64,000 nt of DNA from Balanoglossus misakiensis (GCA_040954595.2 CM082581.2:11532001-11596000); one strand, 5' to 3'. Shown: positions 36,584 through 50,482, counted from the first letter of the stretch. Translations and numbers: made by a program. The notes: generated from the letters alone by a model not told the origin.

Positions 36584-39500
36584 ATGAGAAAACTCTCAAA
36601 ATATGAGAAAAACAAAGGTGATCTTTCCGGGGAAAATCACAGCGATGTCGCAGTAGAGGAGGGGCAGGATAAGGATATCGGCCCCCACGGCTTGCGGAAA
36701 GGTAAAAATGCGGGTTTCATTGATTTACTCGAGGAAATGAATTCCGTGAATTGTTGTCCTGAAGATCCAGTCGAAAGTCCAGAAGATGAGAAACAAGACA
36801 TCTCGGCAGCGGAAGCCAAGAACCAGGAAAATAACAGTAGTGTGATTGGTGGGTGTACAGTGAACAAGGCTAGTGCAAACGCCGACGAGTGTAACGCCTC
36901 ACCAAAAATGACTTTAAAAACTAAGGAATTGTCAAATGCGGATAAGCCGCTTTGCAATTCAGACACTTGTCATAAAGAAATAAGCCCCTCTGCGACTGAA
37001 GGAGAGCACAGGCGAGTATATGAGGAGAGTGTACATGGTAGTTTTATAGATACCGATAATCACATACCATCAGAATCTGTGGAAACGCCCGTGAATAATG
37101 TAAGTGATCGGCTACACGAGTCTAGTCAACGTGACGGTGGAGTGATGAACGATGGTGGAATCTCTGTCCGAGGAGATGTTGTAGACAAGGATTCTGAAGA
37201 GTGTAATGATCACCCACAAGATGTTGATGAAAAACCAGAGTCAGAAAGGTATGAAAGTTTTGAACCCGAGCAGCGTGTCATGGAACAAACGCCTTTACAT
37301 GACGTAAACAAAGTGCAAACAAACTTGATCAGTCAAGAGAATTCAATATCACAGTGTGAAACAGCTGTAAATGACCAGGTCCAGAAAAATGAGTGTGCAT
37401 CACATGAAGAAGACTGTGATAATGACAATTGCCAGGAAGGTCAAGGAAATAATGCAAATGGCCCAAGTGACTGGGGGCAGGGATATTTACGAAGGACTGG
37501 TACAGAGACATCATTACAAAGTGACACATCAATTACAAGTGTGTCTAGTATAAGTACTGAGCCGTCTTCAGGTATATCTAATGAAGAACAACTTGATGGT
37601 AAAGGTGGCTTGACTGTGGATGACACTGATGAAGCTGGCTTTGTGGATGTTATCCTCACAGCCAGAAACTCATTCGATCCTGCACATAATGTCTCGAACT
37701 TTGATGACCAAATGGCATTAGCACAAGGTGCCAAACCCAAGAAGAAGGGATTATCAGGATTTCTATCAAGGTAAGTTGCTAGATCAAGTTGTCCAGTGTC
37801 CGAAACAATATGCATGACAAGGCCTGTCCATCATAATCAACAACCACGGCTGTATCAATCAACTGCTTCATTTTTCCTTTGGCTCTTTTCAGCAGGACGT
37901 TCACAAAGAAGGCATCTGGCAACAAGGAAATGGCTGTTCAACCTTACAGTCCACCAGGTTGGAAGTTGTTTGGTCGAGTTCCTTCCAAGGAGACCATTGC
38001 AAGGCCACCAGCCTACATATCGGAGGAGTATCAAGCTAAAGGCAAGACGCACCCACCAACAACGTCCAAAAGTTGGAAGAAACGCACAGGTTCCTTAAAA
38101 GTGGCTAGCAGCACCACTGCACTCATACTTGAAAATAGACCACAGTAAGTGATTGCTATGTTATTTACTGAATTTTACCCTGAAATCTACCTGGTATCAA
38201 TGATGGCATGTTTGGTGTAGTACATCCAGCCTCCAAAAATGTGTCTGAGACTGATATATTTGTCCCCAAAGACTTTTCTGCCCATCTAGGCCCATCCTTC
38301 ATCACAATGTGGAATTTTGTATCCTTTCTTATTTTCTCCAGATATCTACCTGCCAAGTCACCAGAAGAGGACCAGAAACACAAACAGCAATACGAACAGA
38401 TGGTACAAAATGCAAAAAAGAAAGGCAAGCCAAGTTGCTAATGTCATGATACATACCCCACTACAATAGAGTGTTCTCCTGCTGTACTCCCTGGTCAAAC
38501 TTTTCCTCTTGGTATTACAAAGGGATAAAATCCAGTTTGATGTTGCTCATCGAAAACTAATTTTTTTTACAGAGTTCAAAGATGCAAAGAAGAACTTGAA
38601 AAAAATGGCAGAGCAGGTGAAACTAGAAGAGAACATAGCAGGCAACCTTGTTACATGGAATAATGAAATTCTTCCGAACTGGGAGATTGCGTAAGTATAC
38701 TTCAAGGGCTACTATCTGTAACTTCTGACTATATCCTATGTTTTGTGTATCAACGACAACTTCTCTGTACTGTATCCCCAAATTCCCAGTTGTTAGCTTG
38801 TCAGCAAATTATAGAAGTTAGTGTAGGTACTTTGTCAAACATTACTGAGATCTATGGTCAATAATGTGGTCCAATTTCTCTTTATATTACCGATACTTTA
38901 TACACCTTTTTTCCAGGAAAAATTCCAAGAAATCACGAGATCTTTGGTGGAGTGGTGTACCCCCAGGTGCAAGAGGCAAAGTATGGTTGCTTGCAATTGG
39001 CAATGAACTCAATATCACTCATGGTAAGAATACTAAGCCTCACTTATATTCTGGGACTTCTTAACCCTTTCACCATCATGGTTTGAGCCCCCATACTATA
39101 GTTTCTGTGTTTTTCTTTCAGAATTGTTTGAGATATTCAAAGCTCGTGCTAAATCTCTGATAAAAGCTCTGAGTGGCAGTGACTCGGAAAGCGAAGAAGG
39201 TAGGTGATTTGAAAATATGCAGCTGTTGTTGTTCTCATTGTAAGAATACTGGGCCTCTCATATTCTGGGTCTTCTTAAGCATTTTACCATCATGGTTTGG
39301 ACATCTCTTATCTGACAGAGTATTTTGTATTTTTGCTGTCAATTTTCTAGTGCATGCAGCAAGCAAGGAAAGCAGTGTTGAAGTTATCAAACTGGATGTC
39401 AACAGAACTTTCCCACAGTTGTGTATATTTCAAAAGGTGCGTAATCACAGTGTTAATGTTGGAGGTGAGGTAGCGTACTCACTAAAAGAACTCTACCAAG

Positions 39501-41094
39501 TCTGTTTATTAATTTTAGTTACATATAAGGGCAGTGCTCTATTGGCTTCTAGGTCACTTGTTTCAAAATGAAACTCATTTTTGTCTGACAACCATGTTAT
39601 TTTGCTATCTATGGACAGGGTGGTCCTTACCATGATATGCTTGGTAGCATCCTTGGAGCCTACGCCTGCTATAGACCTGATGTTGGATATGTAAGTACAT
39701 GAACACTACACTTCATTTTGTCCCATTTTTATGTGTGCTGCTTGAGTTGTCTGGAATACAACAGAGAGATATCTCTGTTTTATTGCAGTTATTGCAGATG
39801 CATTCTTGTTCATATCTCTTACTTGTGTTCATGTTCCATCATGTTGAACTTTGTGTAAAATGTTAGCAATTGTTACTTTTTACAGGTCCAGGGGATGTCT
39901 TTCATAGCAGCGGTGTTTCTGTTGAATCTGGAACCAGCCGACGCCTTTATATGCTTTGCAAATTTACTTAACAAGTCTTGTCAACTCTCATTCTTCAGAC
40001 TTGATGAATTAATAGTGAGTATAACAAGTAGCTTTAGATCTTCCTCGTGCAGCCATCTTGAATTTGAACTCAAAGCGAGGCCAATTGGGAAATGCTCTCG
40101 TTGTGATTGGTCAACTTTTCCCCATTGGCCTCGCTTTGAGTTCAAATTCATGATGGCTGCACGAGGGCGCTAGACTTATTAAAAGGGTGTATTGTATCTT
40201 GTAAATCAACACTACATGGAATGCTGTTTCCAAGATGATTTTGAACTTGTATAATAACAAATATTTACAGGTAAATCTCAGAACTCTAGTACATGTATAG
40301 GAGTTTTGGTATAAATATCCAATTACAAATGTCATAGCCAAACTTGTGTTATGTTTGACACCATCAGATGAAGGCCTACTTTGCTACTTATGAAGAATAC
40401 TTTGAAGACAATTTACCGGAACTTTTCAAACACTTCAACGACCTGAATGTGACATCAGATTTATACATCATTGACTGGTAAGAGAAGAATTGACAGTTCT
40501 GAGATATTTGGAAGAGATGTGAAAAAATTTACAGATGTTTGGTTTATAAATATCCGACAATCAGATCAATGTCAAGAATTCTCCTGAAGTTGTGTTTATT
40601 TCAACTCTATATTTTTCATACACGCAGGATGTATACAATATACAGCAAATCGCTACCCTTGGATGTTGCTTGCCGAGTTTGGGATGTCTTTTTTAGAGAT
40701 GGCGAAGAATTTTTATTCAGGACAGCCCTTGGTGAGTAAAAAGCAACATCTATTTCTCAGAAATTACTTCTCTGATTCTAAGTGATGTTCAAAATACAAT
40801 ACATGGGTAATTGACGATGGTTTCAAAGTACTGTATCTAAACCATTCTGGACATAAGTCTACATTCCGGGTAATTTCTTTTTTCTTTCTTTCAGGTATTC
40901 TTCATATGTATCAAGAAATTCTCCTCAACATGGATTTTATACACATAGCACAGTTTCTGACAAAACTTCCAGAAAACATCTTGGCAGAGGAGCTCTTCGC
41001 ATCCATCGCTGTCATCAGCATGCAGCAGAAGAAATTCAGCCAAGTATTCATGTCACATATGAGTACAGTCCAAAATGCAAGTAACAAAGACTGA
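36584..41094 (+). CDS. TBC1D12/TBC1D14-type Rab GTPase-activating protein
   Basis: Twelve exons: 36584-37770, 37896-38144, 38342-38424, 38573-38690, 38917-39023, 39122-39199, 39351-39436, 39619-39690, 39886-40014, 40368-40477, 40628-40731, 40895-41094. Total 2523 nt, 840 aa. TBC domains stimulate GTP hydrolysis by Rab proteins. TBC1D14 regulates recycling-endosome traffic and autophagosome formation, and TBC1D12 is its paralogue. The first exon encodes a long acidic disordered region. Then come a coiled segment, the [11 protein letters not shown] block, and the TBC domain (about 555-800) with [16 protein letters not shown]. The arginine finger is in I620-x-x-D623-x-x-R626 and the glutamine finger in Y660-V-Q662, split by an exon boundary. 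[21 protein letters not shown] and [12 protein letters not shown] are nearly identical to vertebrate TBC1D14. It is probably the single pre-duplication orthologue. Catalytic residues are intact. Confidence 0.95.
39024..39301 (+). repeat. Direct duplication of an intron-5 segment into intron 6
   Basis: The 63-base segment starting at the intron 5 donor (39024-39086: GTAAGAATACT...TATTCTGGG...ACCATCATGGTTTG) recurs at 39240-39301 in intron 6 with about a dozen changes. Each copy also contains one terminus of the TTAACCCTTTCACC family. The second copy therefore carries an intact GTAAGAAT sequence that could act as a decoy donor. Confidence 0.75.
40043..40166. mobile_element. Palindromic MITE-like element in TBC1D12/14 intron 9
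   Basis: Arms 40043-40091 and 40118-40166 (49 bases each, about two mismatches) begin CCTCGTGCAGCCATCTTGAA and are reverse complements around a loop of 26 bases. Flanks may extend the termini to TAGATCTT and GCGCTAGA. No coding capacity. It starts 28 bases after the exon 9 donor. The fold-back structure indicates a MITE; no target duplication was confirmed. Confidence 0.75.
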
Positions 41095-43374
41095 ACTGTG
41101 TGACCACTGTTAGGCACTCCTTGGTTGCTGGCTGCCAGGTCTGGTGCATCGGGCGCTCGACAAGCGACCATGAACAGAAAGGATGGGGAAAGGAAGAGTG
41201 TTAATACATCATTTACAATTGGAAGTCATTGGCCCCGTTTGAAAATCAAATTATACAGTGAGCTGTTTTTAGTCCCCATTGATGGTCCGGGGAGACTAGT
41301 AGATAGAGTTTATACGTCTCTCCCTCCATAGCCATTACTCAGATATACCTTGACTGATTTCTTTTGAAAGTGATACAAGGATCATGGTATCCATGAGTGT
41401 TTTCTTAATCTATTGACCCAGAGGGGGGCGACTTGTCTGCTCATCCCCAAAACCAATAATAGAATGATCCAGTTCCTTCTTTTGGTGTCAGAATATTGTT
41501 CTGAATAAGGAACAGATGCAAGCATGGTAATCAGGAATAAAGAGCAATTGTAGTATTGTACTTAGCACCAGTGACTTTCTGTTGAAATCTGTGGTTGATT
41601 GTCTGTTCTGTGACATAAAACATGTTCAAAAATTAACGGTACTGTCAAGTTTCAAAGTCATGTTACCTTGTGTTGTTCGAAGAAATATTTTTATCCCCCA
41701 GTGAAAGATTTTTGAAGCAGATAAAATGCAATACATGTACAAGTTTGCCAAAATGTCATATTTTAGTCACAGTAACTTGTATAGATTTTTCTTTGTGTCT
41801 TATTTCTTATTTCAAGGTTTATTCACAGCTGTGTTATTAACCCCCTTTTCTGTAAATCCTGGTATCACAGTGTCTGTCTGCATATCTTTCTATCTTGATG
41901 GTTGTCTGTGTTCCTAACTGTACAAGTCTTTGCAGAAATATTCCCACTTCCCAGTATATGTATCACATAAACTTTTACAAAGCGTCACCCAGAAATTATA
42001 AACCCACAACAATGCATACAATAATTACCTACCTATATCATGAGTTCTTTATGTTTTCAGGCCTCCCTTTACTGTCATATTTGAGATTGTCTCTGCAAGT
42101 TGAAGACATTAGTATTTAAAAGTTAAATCATTTGAAGTTTTAGAAAAGAAAATAAGAAATTTGCCAAGGAATTTGCATAAAAGTGCCATGTGGACTTTGC
42201 AACATTTCAGAAGTTTTGATGGTCAGTCATGTTTTTCACCTACATTTCCTATAATAAGGATTAGCATATAAAATGTATAAAGCCAACTTCTCTGAAAAGG
42301 TGAAATTTAGCCGAAACCAACATATAAAGTACAGCATCACCCTAGCTTGGTTTATACTCTGATTTCAACACTATACTCGTATACACAGTAACAATATATG
42401 CAAGTACAAAAATCCTTTCAATGGAATATTTCCATTTATTGGTAAAAACCATCCGATATTCATTTTTGGATTTTCAGGAAAGATGTATATATTGGGAAGT
42501 TGAAAAGTGTAATTCCAAGCAAATATTTAATCTACCTTTCTATAATTATTTAGCAGTATGCCTTTTATAGTTTTCACATCTAGATTATTTCCTTGATCCA
42601 ACTGTGCTGAGATACACATTGAGGGAGATTTTTTTTTGCTTTCGAAAAACAAATTTTGAAGTAAAAATGTTTAAAACTTATAAAAAAAATTAACATAAAC
42701 CATGTGTCATGTTAGGCTACAGACAACTCTTATTTTGTATTTTTCTCTTTGTTTTTAGCATTCTTGTAGTTTTGGTTTATAACATCTATTTTCAATGTCA
42801 AGACTGGATCCATTTGTAAAGAAATGGACACAAAGCTATTTGTATATTGGAGAGTCTTGTGCTTTGTCAACTTTCCCCCTCCTAATATCCAATAAAATGA
42901 TCCTTTGATCAATGTTTATCTGTTGATACTGAGACAAGTACAGGAAACAGACTAGCAATGGGGTCCCTTGATCCTCTCGAATGTATTATATGCTCTGATT
43001 TATTTTCTTGTCCCAACCAAACTTTTTGCTTCAGGACTACAGAGTAGCCACACAATCTAATCAGATGATAATATAATATGAGAAACATGAAGTTACTAAT
43101 GAATCCATTTCGCAGTTTACATTCTTGGCCAGTGTTGTACTGTCAAAGTGTCATTGAATAATGTATTCATTTTTTGTCTTCATTATTTGTAAAATCAAAA
43201 CAGGCATGTTGATATTGGTGCTCGAAAAAGCTTAAGCAAAGTAATAAACTATTTAGTATGATGTAAACAAAGAACTATGATCTTTTATTGGCAGAATATA
43301 GTCATTTATAGAATCGAAAGAATATTTAAACATCGCTGTACATATATAACTGGCTTAGTAAATGTTGAACTATG

Positions 43375-43380
43375 AATAAA
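43375..43380 (+). terminator. AATAAA, candidate distal polyadenylation signal of TBC1D12/14
   Basis: The hexamer in CTATGAATAAAGATT is followed by a T/G-rich stretch (TTTTACTGTTGTGAAATGT). It would end a long 3' UTR. The proximal AATAAA near 41537 is an alternative. Confidence 0.4.
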
Positions 43381-44540
43381 GATTTTACTGTTGTGAAATG
43401 TCAGTAGACTGTGAAATTTGTATTTAGCAGTTTAGAAAATAAGAAATTTCGAATGTTGTTAATCTGCAAACTCCAACAAAAATGTTTTGACCAAAGCACA
43501 CATTGTATTAGACTTAAAGCATATAATACATTTGACGGCCAACTAATTGATTGGACAATAAATAGTCTGTTTCTTTTTCTTGTCCGAGATTCATGTCATC
43601 TGTGACAAAGGCAGTTAAACACTACCTGTAAATTTGCCATAAAAAGAGACTTGGTCATTGGTTTCAAATGTACCACATTGAAATACATTGTAATTAATTT
43701 TAGCACCAGACCAATCCCAAATTTTGTTATACATGGATTCCACAGAATAAGCTTTACCATTTTTCGATATTTTCTCTCAGCTAAAGGCTGTAAAATTGGT
43801 GTATATTACCAACATATGTGCATTGTAATATTTTTGTATATATCTATGTTTGAAGAATGTGCTGTCTGATCGTTATGCATTTACTGACTCAGGATTTTTT
43901 CACATTGATTCCCTGTGGGAATATACAAAATCACAACAATATACAGAAATGCACTTTGTGTGCATGCATGAAGAAACCATGATATTTTCAGTTGCGCCAC
44001 AGTTATTTTGGTTGTGATGATGTAAACAAATGCATGATTGCCATCAAATGTTAATAATAGCTACAGATAATCAATATGAAACTGTCGTGGAATGTTTCCC
44101 TTATAAGTTGCTACATCTGATTTTAATCAGATTGGACGTTGAAACATAGTTGCATGCATGTGCATAAACATGTCAATGATATGATGTTTAATTAAAGCCA
44201 TATTTGAGATGTTTGTATGCCCAAACCACTTTGGTAGTGGAGAACAGAAATGTTGAAATCCTTGTACATGTATTATACAGATGTGTTCATAATATCCTCC
44301 ACTTGTATGTCTCTTTTTATAGTGGACGGTGGAACAGAAAAGTCGTAATGTAAATGAATCACACCACCTCACAGAATAGTCTTAATGATAATCAGACGTG
44401 CACAAGTGTAAAATCTATAAATATTTATATGAAAGTGACCAAAAATGTAGAGGTTCCAATAAATTTGTCCATGTTTCTTGGAGAATTGTTTGTGTGAGTC
44501 TGCTTTATAAAATGAGAAATGGGGGAGGGGCTAAGTTTTG

Positions 44541-44598
44541 TGATTGATTGATTGATAGATAGATAGGTGGATGGATGGATGGATTGGTTATTGATTGA
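44541..44598. repeat. (GATT)/(GATA)/(GGAT) compound microsatellite
   Basis: Successive GATT, GATA and GGAT tetranucleotide runs, then an imperfect GATT tail. Simple sequence only. Confidence 0.8.
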
Positions 44599-44751
44599 AT
44601 GATTCAAATAGAAACGCGCCAGATTTATCTCATGTGAAAAATAAAACGAGGATGACCCCATGATTTTGAAAAGGCCATATGGTTCTCTTTTTAAAAATCC
44701 ACTTTATTAATTTGGCCGGAAGTATACTATTACCACCGGAAATACAACACA

Positions 44752-44896
44752 GGCCCGCTGAAATGCAAACATGAGGAGGGACACGGACGCAAGCTGCTGA
44801 TAAATTTCATCGGTAAAGTTAACAGAAAGGCAGATTCTGTCTACATGTTTGTATCGAAGGCATGAAGGTACCATGAGACCCCTCATGGTTAAGGTA
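44752..44896 (+). other. Candidate non-coding first exon, possibly of the LZTS gene
   Basis: A segment with unusually high CpG and several ATGs ends at a strong donor, GTTAAG|GTAAGTTG (exon end about 44893). Upstream, CCGGAAGTATACT and CACCGGAAATAC resemble paired ETS sites. The next supported plus-strand acceptor is at 57569, so this could be a 5' UTR exon of the LZTS gene with a 12.7-kb intron. Other donors downstream (CTTCAG|GTATGA at about 47897 and CACAAG|GTATGT at about 55438) could mark alternative first exons. Evidence is splice consensus and CpG only. Confidence 0.35.
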
Positions 44897-47800
44897 AGTT
44901 GTCTTTCAGAGAGAGGATGCGAGTGCTGCCGACATCAGAAAATGTACGATCGAGTGGATGAGAAATGTACATATGAACAGAGGAGGAGCGCGCGCGCGGG
45001 GTCAACACGGGGCAGTGCATGCGTACTTTTTTGCGATTGCGCGGTTTTCTGCGTGTAAGATCACAAACTGGCCACCTGCTGGTGGCACATCTTTATTTTT
45101 TTCAACATCTTTGTCAAAAACAATCAAAAGATTGTCAGACTACGGAGAGAAACTCACTATGTGCAGCTTATGACTGACTGACTGCATGCATGCAATGGAC
45201 ATGCCTGGATGGCGCCCGCAACCTGGACTGTACTATTATCGGGTGGGGAGGGCCGTTGGCCACTTCTGTGACCTCTGTGTGACCTTACATCCTTGTGTGT
45301 TATTGGTATAACTTTCAGTGTTATATAAAATATTCATCTCTTTGTTCTAAGATGAATTTAAGTGTGCATATTCAATAGTAAGATTCAGATTGACTGTTTC
45401 TGACTTTAAACTCAAAATGGTAAATGCATACTCACAAAATGCCAGGATGTAAAGGTCACATTTAGGGGTCATGAAAGTTTGTGGCTTTCAAGTTCTGAAA
45501 TTTTCTGTATTAAAAAAAGGAAATTGTCTTAAATAAATTAAATAAATAAATTTCATTAAACTGTTCTTGCTTTATCTGTCTTCACGACATCACTTAAATT
45601 TTCTTGCATGAATAGTTTTAAACAATAGTTTATTTGATGCTGTACTAGCTAAGTTACACCAATGGAAATGGGTTTTTAATCTCTTTATGTGTATATGATT
45701 TGCTTGGGTTTGTATATTTACATGTCTTTTGTATGGACATTTAGTATTGTTAAAACAAACATCACATAATTTCACTGAGTACTGGGACTTGAAGCCTGCT
45801 TCTTTTGAGGTGTACGTTGCCTATTGTTTATATCATTACAATAGATGTATTATTGTTCTACCTGTGTGCCACGGTACTTTGGACCAATAATTGTGAGGCG
45901 TTGACAGATTGACCTGTATTGCACTGGTAATCAAAAATAGACTTGCATACAAAAGAGTGGAAGCCTATGATTTCAATAAACAGCTCATGGTGCTACATTG
46001 CTTGTTGACTAACCAACTTGTTGTTTTGACAAGAACTGAAATGTATGTAACTGATTAAATAAAAATAAAAGAGTTATAAGCGGCTATCTGTTATTTCATG
46101 TTTCGGATTTTTATCCTTCCTGTCACTACATGTATTTCTTTCACACAGAAAATTAGCTTCTTGTGCATGATCACATGATCAGGGGTAATTCAAAGCATGA
46201 TGGTCATATACCTCTTTTCCGTGTACGTTTACGGGCACAATATTGTGACTAATACAAAGACAATGCTTGACACCTCTGCACATGCTACTCAGTGCTTGGT
46301 ATTAACCACAGTGGTATTACACTTGATTATACTTGAAGAATGGCCTCCTTCCCACACTTTCACGCATACATTGTTTCATTAGAACCCAATTACTTTGGAC
46401 CAGTACTTCTGAGCATTACCTCCAAAGTGGGTGTGATATGATAGCTCAGCTTAGAACTAGGTGATTCACACCCCATTCACTTTTACATACAAAAGTATAA
46501 TGGCACATACAATTCATAGCTTTATAATTGAACCTTGTTATTTGATGCCGTTTAATTTAATACCCAGTACATGGTTGAGTGAATCTCTTTGAAGTATGGA
46601 GGAGGTTGACTGGACACCTCAAGAAATGAAACTCACTTGTTGATTTGTCTGTCGACTACCCAACAGAATGCCACAGGCAGAGAAATTTTGTGAAAATTAC
46701 CACTCTTTTACACGAACTCCTTGCTGTTATTGACTCAGAAATATTTTGTGCAGTTAGTTCAACACAACTGCAAACACTCTAACAGAAGGTGTTTTTCAGG
46801 GCAAGTATAATGTCACAGAACACCCACATACATAGACTCTGTTATTGTTTCTTACTTTGGCCTGGTACGTAGACACAATGTAACTACACAAAGCACACAC
46901 CCACGCTAATACTGTAGACATGCAACCACGGTCTACATGTAGGATAAATCAACAAATTCTTCACTCGTGTGGACACCATCAAATCAAGAAACATGTTTTC
47001 TGAAGTCGCCTCCAAGAAGTAGATTGAATGCAGGAACTGATCGACTGACATGCACGTTGTCCTGTCTTGTGTGACTACGATCATTCAACGTCCTATTCTT
47101 TTCACATCAACTGATGCTTGTTGGTAATTGTTTTTTGAGCTGGTCCTCCATTAAATTGTCCATCCATCAATCCATCCGTGCATGCTGTTTTTCATTTCAA
47201 CCGACATACCACATGCATATTTCATAAAATGCCATGCATGCCAGTTTGAATAATGAAGAGTGAAAACAATAGCAGCATTATTTAAATATAGAACAGAGTA
47301 ATTGTGATTATGAAAATGTGATTAAAGAAAGTCATTAGTATAGATATGACCTTCATGTCTTTATGAACTGAAGCTATCGTTTTATTAGTCATACCTGGCA
47401 GATTCATATATTTGGAATGTTGACTGAATTCAGTTTAAAATATCTTAGAAGTTGCATTCAGGGACTTTATATATTATAACTATACAGCTATAACAATACA
47501 TAAGGTAAAATGTTAATGAATTTGGTGGAAATTGGGAGACTGGAATTTTGAGAGGGCATATTATGTAATTTATAAATGGTGTTGACATGTTGAATTATTC
47601 AAATGAAAGGAACACACCCTCAATAGTGGTAGGGCATTGTTGTGAATCATCAACAGTCAAGTGCAGTTGTATTAAGCCGGAAGGAAGAAAATAAGTTACT
47701 CTCGCTGAAAGTAGAGACAGGGAGAGATTCTTGAACCAATGTGGTATATTTTGGACTGCTGAGAATGGTGGATAGTCCTGTGTAGTTTGCTGTGTGGCGG

Positions 47801-50437
47801 CTGTCGTACTCTTTGGAAAAATTTCTATTGTCCGGTGATTGCAACACATACTCATGCATTGTTCCGATCAGCTGGCCAACAAGGAGAGTTCTTCAGGTAT
47901 GAATTACAGTTACTGTTTAATTCTTTTCTTACTGCCAAGGTTTGCTGTCTCTGAAACGACAAGGTGGTGTAGTGTAATCGAGGAAAATGGATTTTGAGAA
48001 CTTAGCAGTGATATTCATGGAGATATATATAAGTTTTCATATTGGATCACTCTTATCTTCTGACCATACAGTCTAGATTCTTCCCTTCACAGCTGGCTTT
48101 TCAAAAAAGAACCAGGAAGGATAGATTCTAGGCACAGACAAAAATATTTCTCTTTGTGTTCAAGGCTAGACCATATAGGGTACCGGTATATGACTATACA
48201 TTTATAGAAGAACATGCATGTTTCACAGTTTCAACCTTGTTTTGATGGCAATGGTTTACTGCACTGTACCTAAAAAGTCGTTTGAATTAAATAAGCTGGT
48301 TTCTCTGTGTTTTTGAATGGAGAAAAGAGAAATCTCCTGACAAAAATAACATCTGGAATAAAGCGTCATGTCTGTGTTAAAGTACATGTAATGTTCCGAA
48401 TGGATAGACATTGAATACAGTCATGACAATTGAAAAGCAGCTCGTGGTCCTGGGTCCTCCCAATAGGTAAATATTGCTGACAATGCAATTGTCTGCCAAG
48501 TGTGTGCTATCAAGGTCATTCCTCATCTCAGGTCAACATCTCAGCACAAGCCAACTGATGATACTCTTTCACACAATGAGGTCGCAATGTATGACACGTC
48601 CTGAACTCTCATTTTTGCACTCACCACTTGTCGTAAATGAACCTCTTCAGAAGTTTGGAATGGATGCGAATACCTGTCGGTAAACTACCTGAAGAGAATT
48701 TGAGACAAACTTTTGATGAGGATTGTAACATAATACATGTACTTGGAATTAAAAGCCTTTAAGCCACAGGTATACTCCTTGGTCACTTGTCAAGTGGTTC
48801 TTTTGTAAGGCATAGATGTCTAGCAGTAACACCTGCTTTGTATCAATTGGCCTCATACCTAGATCGTAAATACAAGTAGACCTTGAATTTGCAGTTATTG
48901 AAGTAAAAGTGATTAAAACGTTGAAAAGTGAGTGTTGAGTGAGTGGTAGATCTACATCCAGTGTGGTCTTGAAAGTTAATCAAAAGATGCGTTGTGACCA
49001 CTCAGTATGGTTCAAATCAACCTATAAATTGCAACGACGAATAGAATTCTTTTCAGTTTTTTTTGCCTGGTGGCTATGTCTTCTCAAATTATTTTATTTG
49101 TACTTTTGAAAGAGTTACAAATGAACTGCAGGTGTGAGTATCTGAGAATGTAGTCACATGCCTTGCGTGTTGGACCGCTGCCTTGAATCAGAGGCTGAAC
49201 ACTCATGCGAGCAAATGATAAGTATTAATTATCCGGTCTTCAAAGACATAACAGTCATATATGTTGTCTAGTCTGTAATACAACTCTTGTTATGTTGGCG
49301 GGGGATTTCATCCGAGGATCTAAAAATGGAAAGTTATTAATGATGGAATTTTGGCCTCTTGGTATCCATCGCTGGAAGAATGCATGTGTATGTCAAGCTC
49401 TAGAAAATTCCTGTCGCTCTGTAAGTAAAAAAATGAATTTATTCTGAAGGATTCATGACAATTTTGTGATTTCAGGATTTTGAATTGTTTATAATGATGT
49501 TTGATGAATTATAACGGTTCTTTCAATTGTATTTCAATGAAGAACTCTGCAAGTAAATATCAGGGCTGTTTTGCTGACATTTCAATTTTCCCTAGTCTGC
49601 CTCTTGCAATGTCTGTCGACAGAGAATGCAGACATTTCATCAAACTCTTGGAAGGAGATTATTTGAATTTCTTTAACATATTGTAATACATGTTCCACAC
49701 CAGTGGATATTGTGGTTATTGTGGAGTGACCGTGTTGTGGTCATGCTGTGTGCTGGTGTGAGATTTACAAGTAAGATAGTTTGCCATACTGCCCAGCTTC
49801 ATATATCATCACACTATTTTTCTTTGAGCCAGTTCACCTAATATTTATCCCACCAAACTTCCAATAAAAATCCAACATCTTTTAAAGTTTGCATAGAAAT
49901 TGCCAATTACTGTTTAAAGTTTGTACAGAATTGACCAATTATTTTGTTTAAAATCGAAGTGTCTCTTTTCTGTTATCAATTGCGTCTCTGAGTGACACAT
50001 CATCTGAGAAGGCTAGCTTATGAGTGGTGCCAATGTTGTGTTGAAACTAGGAAGTAGACCGTTGATGATTGATTGGCGAAATTCCGTCATCTGTAACACC
50101 TTGAGATAAAAGAGACAAATGAAAGCCTAACCAGGCTGATTAATGTCTACAGTGTCAGCACAATATACATGCACAAATGAACAAAACAAGACATTTCCAT
50201 CTCAAAAGGCAGCATTCTTCTCTCAGTTATCTTCCAAACCCCCACTGCTATTTTATCGCTGGATTACAAAATATTGTTGTAGTGGTCTAATACAGTGGTA
50301 GGCTGGAAGGTCAGAGGTCATTTTAGTTGGATGGACCTTCATGCAGTTGTTGTTCTTCAGGCTAATCAAGTGAAAGAAATTGTTAGTCCCCACAGACAAA
50401 GTCTGGGATATTAAAGCCTAATAGATTGCGCTGTCTG

Positions 50438-50438
50438 A

Positions 50439-50479
<41 letters not shown>
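50438..50479. repeat. (CT)n microsatellite
   Basis: About twenty CT dinucleotides with one interruption (CTCCTC), followed by a degraded TCTG/TCCATCTG tail. It produces spurious Arg/Glu-rich open frames on the minus strand. Confidence 0.9.

Positions 50480-50482
<3 letters not shown>

Larger units (their letters stand above)
41095..44700 (+). other. 3' UTR and intergenic region after TBC1D12/14
   Basis: No coding exon is supported here. An AATAAA at 41537-41543 would give a short 3' UTR; another at 43375-43380 would give one of about 2.3 kb. The DNA is AT-rich and carries no obvious repeat apart from the GATT/GATA/GGAT tract at 44541. Confidence 0.5.
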
